From Axinella damicornis (taxonomy: Eukaryota > Porifera > Demospongiae > Axinellida > Axinellidae): 64,000 bases of DNA. The stretch lies in the NCBI GenBank assembly GCA_963931865.1, contig OZ007512.1:13322612-13386611 (forward strand). Reading direction: 5' to 3'. Positions 30,591 to 42,100 of this stretch are shown here, piece after piece. A program made the translations under genes and the position numbers. Numbering within the stretch: position 1 is the stretch's first letter; each line of letters opens with the position of its first letter. Below the pieces are notes generated by a model, which did not search any database, was not told where the DNA came from, and was given only the letters and a program-made list of their open reading frames with translations.

Positions 30591-31265
30591 CATAGCATCC
30601 TCAATGAGAAAAAACAAACTTATAACATCCTCCCTCCATGAGAAAAAAACCCAGCTAGCAACATCCCTTCATAAAAAGGAATAAGCCTAGCAGGCTCCCT
30701 CCCATGAGGAAAAATATAAAGCCTCCTTCCATGAGGAAAAACAAGCCTATAATTTTATCCTCCCTCTGTGAGAGGAAAAATAAAGCAGCCTCCCTCCATG
30801 AGGGGAACAAGTTCAACAAGCCTAGCAGTCTCCCTCCATGAGGAAAAAAAGAACAGGCCTAGAAGTCTCCCTCCATGAGGAAAAAAAAAAGAAGCCTAGA
30901 AGTCTCCCTCCATGAGGAAAAAAAAAAAGAAGCCTAGAAGTCTCCCTCGATGAGGAAAAAAAAGAACAAAAAAGCCTAGAAGTCTCCCTCCATGAGGAAA
31001 AAAAAAAGAAGCCTAGAAGTCTCCCTCCATGAGGAACAAAAAGAACAAAAAAGCCTAGAAGTCTCCCTCCATGAGGAAAAAAAAAAAAGAAGCCTAGAAG
31101 TCTCCCTCCATGAGGAAAAAAAAAAAGAAGCCTAGAAGTCTCCCTCGATGAGGAAAAAAAAGAACAAGCCTCGCAGCCTCCCTCATAAGGAAAAAAAAGG
31201 AAAAAGCCTAGAAGCCCCCTCCAGGATGAAAAAAAAGCCTAGCAAGAAAAGAAGGAAAAAAGAAC
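30590..31265 (+). repeat. ~34-bp minisatellite (GCCTAGAAGTCTCCCTCCAT type)
   Basis: About twenty copies of GCCTAGMAGTCTCCCTCCAT followed by GAGG and a variable A run; the central copies (30830-31160) are the most uniform, the outer ones decay. Confidence 0.9.
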
Positions 31266-31439
31266 AACCTAGCAACAACCTACCCCTCCATGACAGGTCA
31301 GACACCGAAGTGTAAGCCTCAGGAGCGCTGGATAGGCGCCAGTGACTGGAATCACAGGAGGCTACCTGCTTTCTACCAGAACACCTTTCTTTAGCTTCGG
31401 TGGTCAGATGGGAACCGGCGTACTCAAGCTGCTAGGCGG

Positions 31440-31560
31440 GGAAGTCAGGAACCGGTGTGTCTGGCCCAGACTCGTACTCGGTTATTGGGGAGACGAACAC
31501 TCAACCCCCAGGCTGTAAAGCAAGTGCTTAGCGAGTGTGCCATCCCGACTTCCCGCCAAA
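31440..31560 (-). mobile_element. Possible tRNA-like SINE fragment
   Basis: On the minus strand GGATGGCACACTCGCTAAGC, a CTTGCTTTACAGCC loop and GGTTGAGTGTTCGTCTCC loosely recall tRNA A- and B-box regions. There is no closed acceptor stem. Weak. Confidence 0.25.
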
Positions 31561-31951
31561 ACTTGCTACAAATTCAGTATTTAAACCCGTTTCCGGTGAC
31601 GCGCGCCCCTTGCGGTTCAAAGGTCACTTGGCCTATGAAACTTCAAACCGCACGATAAGCTTTGTTCTCGAATCCTTGCTTTGTTCATAGAGGAAGGCTG
31701 CTTTGGTTTTTGTCCAGAAATGCCACACCATAGTGAGAATACGCTGGGGGTGAGAAGGCCTGCGAGGCTAGGTCTCCATGTGTGCTGGCCCTGCCAAGTC
31801 TGACCAATAATATCCATGTCTGGCTCTTGGGAGTAAACTCAGTAGGATGGGAGCTCCTACAAAGACCTGCTGAATGAAGTGTGCACTGCTAGGCTTAGCA
31901 ACAGCTTGACAACAGGCTGCTGGCTTCCAGTACAGTCCGACGCCACATTTC

Positions 31952-31965
31952 GTTGCCATGGCAAC
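31952..31965. promoter_or_regulatory. RFX-type X-box upstream of CFAP299
   Basis: GTTGCCATGGCAAC is a perfect palindrome that fits the RFX consensus GTNRCC-N(0-3)-RGYAAC. It ends 15 bases before the CFAP299 ATG. RFX factors are known to switch on ciliary genes in animals. The palindrome contains an ATG (31958) that opens a six-codon frame stopping at 31978. Confidence 0.75.
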
Positions 31966-31980
31966 CACAAGCTGGTAGAA

Positions 31981-34604
31981 ATGGCTGAAGAAGCGACGCA
32001 CACAGTTTCTGACGGCATTGTCACCAAATTCGCGACGTACGAGGATTTTCTCGACTCGCAAATCACTCCAACGGATCTTTACTACCTCGAGGTGTGTTAG
32101 AATTAGCTGTATCTCGTAGGCAACAGGCCTACGAGATACAGCAAATACAATGCTGGTATGATAATCATACCAGCATTGTATCTGCTGTATCTCGTAGGCC
32201 TAGCTATGGTGTTTGTGGAATCAGACCCACAGAGAGAAAGGGTCTGGGTACACGCCTATGTATACATTCAAGTTGTCGGAATGCAATATATGTAGTGATC
32301 AGTAGCGATAAGTGCTATCAACCAGTTCGCTGCTCCCCACACACATTTGTAGTATTACGAATAGCAGCGATTTGCCACATCTACTGAAGCCTGTTGTAAT
32401 TGCAACCAATGAAATTGGTAACGCCAGCGTTCTGGCGTGGGGACAACTCGGATGTAGGCACATTCCGAAGCCCTTCCTCACACAGGAGAAACTAGCTGTA
32501 GGTAATATAAGGGACTGGACAGGCACCGTCATTGTCAAAGTTGTCCGCACACCGTTCAAGTCCATCGTGTGACCTCCAGTGGTACGTTATTTTCCTGCAT
32601 AGACCACATCTACAGGCACTCCTCTACACAGGAGAGTCGCCAAATACTAAACCTCAAATGGTCCCACCTCAGACTCGAATGGGCGTGTGGATGGCGTGGA
32701 TACGGAGAAGCTTCGGTGCCCGTCCGTATCTTCAGGTGGTTCCTCCTGTGGGGTCTGGTACCAATACCATATTATAGTCAATTGTGTTCCACTCTTGAAA
32801 TACGCTGGATTTGTGCCCCTCCCCCCACACATGCACGCTCACACACATGCCATGTCCTGTATTGCACCACAAATGTCACATGACATGCACATGACATTGT
32901 ATCTCGCACAGGATGAAGAGTTGGCTCGGCAGCTTGTTGAGCTCGGCTACAGAGGCAGTGGTGAGGTCAGTCATGCCTTAGATACAGTTGTGAATGATTC
33001 TCCTCCCTCCCTCCTCTTTTCTATTCTCCTATCCTCCCTCCCTCTCTCCCTCCCCTTCCTCCCTCCCTCCCTACCCCCCTCCCTCCCTCCCCTTCCCTCC
33101 CTCCCTCCCTCCCTCCCTCCCTCCCTCCCTCCCCTCCCTCCCTCCCTCCCTCCCTCCCTCCCTACCCCCCCCTTCCTCCCTCCCTCTCTCCCTCCCCTTC
33201 CTGCCTCCCTCCTTCCATCCCGTCCTCCGTACCTCCCTCCCTACCTCCCTCCCTCCCTTCCTCCCTCCCTCCCTCCCTTGCTCCTTCCCTACCACCCTCC
33301 CTCCCTCCCTCCCTTGCTCCTTCCCTACCTCCATCCCCCCTCCCTCTCTCCATCCTCGCTCCCTCTCCATCCCCACCCTCTTGATATTATACCATGTGAT
33401 ACCATTGGTTTGAGTACATGCAAGGGGTTTCCCCATTGTCAGACCCTTTTGTGGATGTAGATCCAGGGCAGTTTTGGCATTGATGATGACGTCAGATATT
33501 GTGATGGTAGGGTATCAGAATAACTGTCCTAGTCACGTGACCCTCAACCAATCAGATTCTCAATTGCTTATCCATTTCTGTACCCTACTGAACCTGATGG
33601 TCGGTTTTGTTCAACAGGTTTTGAAACGTGAAGAGTTTGAGGCCAGAAAGCAGGTAGCTGCAGCCAACAAACTCGCACGGCAAGACCAGGAGAAGTATGT
33701 GGTCACATGACTGACACATGACCTCGCATAAAATCATCCCTCTCTCCCCCCTCTCCTCCTCCCTCCCTTCTACTCCCATCACCTTTCCCCTTTCCCTTCC
33801 CGATTTCCCCTCCTATCTTCTTCCCTTTTCCCCCTCTTCCCTTCCCCCCTGCCCCCTTGCCTGCCCCTCCCCTCTCCCCTATTCCCCCTCCTCTTTCCCC
33901 TTCCCCTCTCCCTTTGCTGCCCGCTCCCCTCTCTCCTCTTCCCTCTCCTCCTACGTATATCTTTACCTGCCCCTCCTCTCTCCCCTTCCCACCTGCCACT
34001 CCCCTCTCCCTTCTTCCTCCTATCTCTTTCCCCTCTCTGCTTGACCACCTGCCCCTCCCCTCCTTCCTCCTCCTCCTACATGTATCTCTTTCCCCTCTCC
34101 GCTTCCCACCTGTCCCTCCCCTCTTCCACCTCCTCCCTCTTCCCCTGCCTGCCCCTCCCTCCTCGCACAGGGTGCTTGCAAGTGGAGGCAAGGATCTTCA
34201 GGGGTCAGTGTTCCTGGAGGCTCTGGCAGAGAGAGAAGAAGCCAACCGAAGCGGAAAGATGACGTCAATCATTTTCATCCGCGACAAGAACCCAAAGGGG
34301 CAGGAGATATCGGGGTACATTGACTTTGCCCACAGACTGAACGTAAGTCGGTAGACTCTTACGAGAATAACTGAGTCCTCTAACCATCCCCAGGAGCTGA
34401 CAAAGCTTGGGAGTATTACCCATACCATGTGTAGAAATACATGTAGAGATTCATTCCACTTACTGTTATCGATGTTGTTTTGTTGTTGTTTTTGTTGTGG
34501 TTTTTGTTATTGTTAATGGCCAAAGTATGTATCTTTCAGATGTTGCGCATACACATACGTACACACACACACACACTCACACACACACACACACACGCAC
34601 ACAC

Positions 34605-34643
<39 letters not shown>

Positions 34644-36071
34644 CACACACCTACTCACACACACACACACACACACACACACCTACACACACCTACTCAC
34701 ATACACTCACACACCTCACAGGTAGAAGATTTTGGTCCCTATTTCTCCGGGCGCCGCAAGCTTCTCCCTCGCCACAGCGACCTCAGTTTCTACAACTGGG
34801 ACACCAACTTCTCCACCTCCAACTCCACACCCAACTACCAGGTCAGCTGACCCTTGCATGACCAGTAGTTTACTGAGATATACTGACGAGCGGCATGTGG
34901 GGCAACCATTTGCTGACTGGTCTATGTGGGGCTCACTCAGGCTTGTCCCAATGATAGACCCTAATGTACCACCCTAATGCTCCCTAATACACACATCTAT
35001 TCCAACCTACTCTTTGAAGTTGAGGAGTTCCAAATCTCTTTAATGTTCAACGAGCAAACAGATGCAATAATGTTCACCAATTTGGACAGTCATCCTAGTT
35101 TAGACAACTACGTGCACCCAAACTATCTGTACTTCTGAAGATTAAAATTGAATTTCCGTTCAAAGGATCCACTTCGCATTCTTTGAGCGAGTACAAGGTG
35201 ATCTAATACCTATCCCAACCGTGTAATGAACTTGCCCTCACAGCTTGCACACGTGTTTTTTCGAGGTACAAAGGATATATATGTACTCTGCCAGAGGTAT
35301 GCTTGCAGCCAGGGTGGGGATAAAGCCGTATCAAGCGCTGTATTCATGCCAACTGATTCAATAGGGAACCGCTGGAGCTGTTCCAACCTTCAGATGACGA
35401 ATGATTGTGACCTGATTCTGTCAGAGTTGTCCCGCGAAGTTGTGTTTCATTTACATTGCTCAAAGTATTCTAAAGACCTGTGTCTTAGGATACTACCAAC
35501 TTCATTCCCAGGCCACCGCTAGCCTGAGTACAACTGACCCGGGCTATAAATGGTCACCGACGACATCATAGTTCCGACTATTAGGTAGGTAATTGGAACC
35601 CAGACTAGAGGATGTCGGCTTGGGAAGACAGGGGAACAGAAACCGGCCAAAGCCTTTCACTCTTGAAGATTCTTCACATCAAATCAAATATACACTTCCC
35701 CCTCCAGTTTCCCCACCTGCCCGACTGGCGTCAACTTGTCTCCGACTGTTTACCGCACAACACCCACAGGTCACGTAGAGGCAAACTAATTCCCTCACGC
35801 CACACTGAGGGGAAATACCCTCAGACCATCTAGAGGGGAAGTACCGACCTCAGGCCACGTATAGAGGAGAAGAGGACCTACTGGTTGGTGTGTACTGCTA
35901 AAGCTTCGCTACCTACTCTGTCTTTCTGCCTTTCTTGATGTGTGCGATGTGATTGTATCTTCAAATTTGGTCTTTGTGGGTGGCAGATTAAGGTTATGAG
36001 ATCTTCTGAGCCGCCTCCTTGTGATGAGTATAGAACGAAACGTGATTCAACTGTTTCGTGCTGGATTTTTT

Positions 36072-36102
<31 letters not shown>

Positions 36103-39100
36103 GGGAGAAGGGTGGAAGGAAGGGAAATTAAATCATGAATAAATCATCAAGGGTACCATTACGTTAGCCTCATACCCAGGCCTTCTCACCCCAGTACTGC
36201 AAGCGACAAACGCTGGGGTGAGAAGGCCTGGGTACGAGGGTACCGTTATGCTCAACCCAGTGTTACATAACCGACCCAAGCAAACAGTGTGCGCGGGGAC
36301 TATATATGGTCAAGAATGCTGGTGGCCAATGGTGTGGGTGGATGAGTGTACAGATAAGAGACTTCTTTACTTATTTCAAGTGTTTTGTTTGTTGCCAACA
36401 GCTGCCTCTGTCCACAATGCCCTCCCTCTTCCTGATATCCCAACCTCGGGAATGTCATTATGAAATACCCAGTGCAAGTTCACATACCAAGGAGGTTGGA
36501 CAGGTGGCATAAGCCACTGACAGTACTTGTTTCCCAGGCAATGCAGTAGAATATGTCAAGAATGTTAATTAAAGCATCAAGAATGTTAATCAGAGCATCA
36601 AGAATGTTAATCAGAGCATTAAGTATAAAACCAGCAGACGTTTCAAAGCCAAGGTGCATCATTAGACTGGTGAGACTCTTCCTGGATGTAGTGAGAAGCG
36701 AATGCCATACCCGAGCTTAAGGACCGATCACTCTTGAGGGATAACCTCATTCCCAGGCTCCCTCCCCCCTGTGCGCGCGGTGAGGAGCCTGGGAACGAGG
36801 CTACTTGCGGGGACGCCTGGGGACAGAATCTACAACGTAGTGTAACCGTACGTATGTCTTGTTTGTCTCTTTATCCGGCAAGTATCTTGTAACGAACTGC
36901 ACATCGTGCAAGAACATTTCTCATTGCAGGAATTTAATTTTAATGGACTGCTAAGTCTCAACGCAGTCACCTGACATACGGTAATTACCCTGCACGTAAT
37001 TCCCCACTTTGAACTTGCAAGCACAACACCTTTCATTTGCTGCCTATTATAGGCTGGAGGAGGAGAGGACATTTGCTGCCTATTATAGGCTGGAGGAGGA
37101 GAGGATAGCCTAAACTTCACTGTGGGAATTAGACTGGAATTTTAATGGATGTGTAGCACTGTCATCAGACATCGTTCCGCAGCAATTCCCACCCCCAACT
37201 GTTTTGATCTTGTGCTGTACCGAACATCAACAAAGAAGACGTAGGCCATACATTCACTGTAGGAATGTGACCCTAACCCCTCCCCCCTCCCCCTCCTCTG
37301 CCCCTCCCCACTACACCGAACATCAACAAGATGTAGACTGTACATTCAATGTAGGAATTGGAGTGAACAGGCAATTACATGTATCAAACGTTACCATAGG
37401 GTTTTGTAAAGGATGAGGAGCAGGGGGGGGTGGAGGGAGGGGGGGTGGAATCTTTGCATGGTAAAATGCAGAGATGCACTTCTTGGGTATCGTTCAAGGG
37501 TGACCATCAGATTCAAGGGGCCCTCCCGTCCCAGCCAGTTTATAGAGGACCGTCACAACTCTACAATTAGAGGGGGGTGGGGGGGGGGGGGGGGGAGAGA
37601 GAAGGAATAGTATTAGCAATAGATAATCAGACAATAGCCTCGTTCCCAGTCCCCGCCCAGCGTTTCGTCGCTTGCAGTACGATAAAGTGCTTTATCATAC
37701 TGCAAGCGACGAAACGCTGGGCGGGGACTGGGAACAAGGCTAATCAGACAAATCGTTTTGCTCTGCTGTTAGGCTAACTGCTCTGTGCATAGGTGTGTAG
37801 TTTAGACTGGAGTTCAGTAACCCACCCAGGTGTAATAGAATATAAATACACCATGTGCCGTGTTTATCTATCACACCTCCACCTGCGCACACACAACCCA
37901 GTGCACAGTTCAGCGTTGTGCTCTCTCAGCTGTTGCATTCTTTGCAACAATACCATTCTCCCCAGACCAAACATCCAGTCAGGAACTGCATTGCTGTTCT
38001 GTCAGGGGGTGGTCCCTCCAATACGCCGTACGTAGAGCTGCCACCTGGGGTCACAGCCTGTGACCATGTAAAAACTGTCTGTGACCGTGTGACCACATTT
38101 GCTAAACTGCCGGTCGGTGACCCTGTGACCTTGCCTAAAATCTACCGTTACTATGTGACTTATTGGTATACGGTAAGCCACACCCATACCATGCCTGCAT
38201 CCACCGTATACGAGGTCACAATCCCTGGTCGGAACTCTTGGTACGGTGCTTATTGGAGTGACCACCCCTTGTCTGGGAATTGTCAGCTATTGACATGCCC
38301 CATGGAATCGGACTTCTCCTCCACCCTCTGAATCCCTCAGGTGATAGCTGACAACGCAACTGGTCTGCTTTTCAAGAACAAACGAGATAGAAAAATTATC
38401 AACGTCGACCCAAAGGTGAGAGGGAGGGAGGAAGGGAAGCAGGGAGGGAGGGAGGGAGGGAAGGAGGGAGGGAGGGAGGGAGGGAGGGAGGGAGGGAGGG
38501 AGGGAGGGAGGGAGGAGGGGAGGGAGGGAAAGAAGGAAGGAAGGAGGGAGGAAAGCAAAGGCGGAGGGAAGGAGGGAAGGGAGGTGAGAGGGAGCAAGGG
38601 AGGAAGGAAGGAAGGAGGGAGACAGATAACTAGGTTTCTCTGTAGAATCAACAAACAACTAACTATGCTAAAATGGAAGTCTCAGGGACTAAATACCTTT
38701 TATAATGGTGTTGGAGTCTCAGTTTATTACAAATTGTGCTGCGTGCAGTTGCCCCTCGATGGAAATAGAGACTAAATGTTTACTAATGCACACAGGTTAA
38801 ATGAAACACTGCTGTGTGGTTTTCACTGATTGATCAGGTTCGTAACCTTCGGGAACCCTCATTTGCCTGATCTCTATGGTGACCAGTAACAGCCCTGATC
38901 TCTGGTGACCAGTAACAGCCCTGATCTCTATGGTGACCAGTAACAGCCCTGATCTCTATGGTGACCAGTAACAGCCCTGATCTCTATGGTGACCAGTAAC
39001 AGCCCTGATCTCTATGGTGACCAGTAGCAGCCCTGATCTCTATGGTGACCAGTAACAGCCCTGATCTCTATGGTGACCAGTAACAGCCCTGATCTCTATG

Positions 39101-42100
39101 GTGACCAGTAACAGCCCTGGTCACTTATCCAAGCGTTTCTTGAACAGTGGTTGGTGCCTAATGCTTCGGATATGAGAGGGTCTCCACACCAACATGAATA
39201 CAGCAGTGGTGTGTACTGTACAGGGTACAAGCCACATATGTTGTTGTTGCCGTAGCAACAGAAACTTGGAATTTCAATTTTTAACCTGATTACTGTACAG
39301 GATCTGCACCAGTATCCTAGCCAATACTAACTCTATCCTATATCACATCATAATCGATATTGAAGGATAACAATCTTATCATAATTGTTAAGTGCGTGCC
39401 TAATCAGCATACACATTGAGCTATATAGCAACAGGCAAAGTTTACACAATAAAGGTCACACTTTGCAAGCACTGACCTTCTGACCTGCACTGACCTGCTA
39501 ACCAGTATACGTAACTCAAATGTGAAAGTGCCTACACGACAGTCCTTTTTCCTCTGCTCAAGTTCCCCTCACATGAGACCAGTTCTGTACAGTTGTACCA
39601 AAACAATCACGTAAGAAACGATTTTGAGTAAGAAGCTAAGAACTCGTACGTGAATCACAGTAGGTGATGGCTATCGCGATAGTTGTATCTTCACAATCAT
39701 ATCACGATATCGTAAAAACACGATCGTGGTTATCGCTCAGTTCCGTTCATTTCATTTTGATGACCCACGAATGCTGCATCTCCAGTGCAGAAGGGTTTCG
39801 TGCATGTCCTGGGCGCCGGTGGTACATCATGAGACAGCTGGTTGTTTCGTAGTGGTTTGTCCACCGGACAAGAGCGATCTGATAGCCTACATATGCTGGA
39901 GGAATGCTGCGTTCTAGTCTGTGTGGAGCCAAGCACCATATGGCAGTGTCTTGTGTGGAGTGTTCATGGAACTGCAGTGCTGTAATCTGATTGGTCAGTT
40001 GCAAATTGTGCCTGTGTGGATCTAAGTGCTCTACCATAACAAATTGCAAAGTACTTAGTGGTCACGTGACTGTGGTACTGTATCTGATTGGTTGGTTGCT
40101 GCCCAGCCTGTGTGGAGCCAGAGTGCCCATATGACTGATACGAGTGGGCGGAGCGTGGTATGCTGGGTTGACACAATGCACAGTGCCTCTCTGTCACGTG
40201 ACCCCAAGGCTGCAATCTGATTGGTCGGTTCGCTACTCTGGTGGTATGTGTAAGGAATGCAGATGTTGATACAGCTGCGACCGTGTCATTGTCTGCAAAG
40301 GTGAGTCAGAGCATGAGGATGTTTGTACTGGCCACTGCACTCCCTGCTGCCTGCAGCCATCTGCTGCTATGACCACTCAGGGGATTCTGGCTGTGAACAG
40401 CAGACCTCATAAAACAAACTACACTGGTTTCTAATTTGTGGGAATTGACCNNNNNNNNNNNNNNNNNNNNNNNNNNNNNNNNNNNNNNNNNNNNNNNNNN
40501 NNNNNNNNNNNNNNNNNNNNNNNNNNNNNNNNNNNNNNNNNNNNNNNNNNNNNNNNNNNNNNNNNNNNNNNNNNNNNNNNNNNNNNNNNNNNNNNNNNNN
40601 NNNNNNNNNNNNNNNNNNNNNNNNNNNNNNNNNNNNNNNNNNNNNNNNNNGGGGGGATTGGAAGGGTATTAATGATTGTGTGTTAGGTAACTTCATCCCC
40701 TGAACAATAGTGTATTATGGACAATTGTTCCTGACAGTAACCTTGTTGCATTATGTATTATGCTATTAATATTAGATTTGTTAGTGCAGTTTACTGTAAA
40801 CAACACGACCAAAACAAGAAGAGACCAAGAGAATAGGGAACTACAAGACAAGGATTTTAGACACCTGTTACCATGGTAATATATATCCACACCTGTACCG
40901 GTATGACAGGGTATGACACCACTAATGTGCTGTTTGCATACTGAAGGCAACCTTGTACTCACCTGAGGAATGCTATCTGCAGCGTAGGCAGTTGTGGTAC
41001 AGGCAGAAAGGAAGTGCTGGATTGGGAGAGAGCAATCACAAGCCAAGAGGTGCAACCATCTGCCCACTCAGACACGCTGGCTGTGTGTTGTTAGTAACCC
41101 ACAGTCGATGTCAGTGTCAAGGAATGCAATCTGGTGTGGAACTTCCTGAGTTTGGTTGGCTTGTGCTGACTCCACTGGTGTCAACGTCCATTGTTTTGTC
41201 CTGGTAACTATGCTTTAGGCTAGTGTTGTTGTCTGCGTGTAGTCAAATTTCGGCATTTCTATCAAACCCTATAACTAGCTCGTATTGTATGTCACATTCA
41301 GCGTGTATATACGCAGTGCTGATGTGTTTGCATATATACCAGAACTGACACATTTTGGAAACCATTTTCTACCAAATTTTGACATGTCAATAATTAAGCC
41401 CAAATTGGCAGATACAGCACTCCTGTTCTGTAGGGTGACTGATGTGCCATTTCTGCCAAAAATGGAACAACGAACCAAAATTGGCAGAAACAGCACTCCT
41501 GGTGAGCGACAGCACACCAAGGATACACAGTGAAGCCAGGTCTTGTCTTGTTTCTATAAAGTCCTGTGTGGTTGGGTGTATCCATGCCCAGTGTATTAGC
41601 TCGCACACCAACCGAATAAATATTTCAAGAGGTTTGAAACAGACGTCTCGGCCACTATACAGTGGCCCTCATCAGTGAAAGTTTTTCACTGATGAGGGCC
41701 ACTGTATAGTGGTCGAAACGTCTGTTTCAAACCTCTTGAAATATTTATTCGGTTGGTGCGCGAGCTAATACACTGGGCCTTGTCTTGTTTGCTACATGTA
41801 CACTAGCTGCCACTTCCCAGGCCTTCTACATCTCCAGTTTTTGATCGCTTTACAGAATGCAAGTTTATTAAGTGATCAAAAACTGCTGGTGTAGAAGGCC
41901 TGCACACAGTTATACCGGTAGCAGATTAATATGCTAGGTATCTTGGGCTAGGAATGAGATATGAAGCTGGGATTTGCACCATTGTGATCAGCATGAATGG
42001 AGCGTTCCAATGATGTCCATTTTGCTGTAGGTTGAATTTTGACCCCAAATCATGAAAAACCATGGATTATAGCCTTTGGTCGAGTGCGATTTTTGGCAAA

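Noticed and set aside
30830..31160. CRISPR-like array of ~34-bp repeats
   Set aside because: The units abut with only a variable A run between them, there are no spacers, and the genome is eukaryotic; it is a minisatellite.
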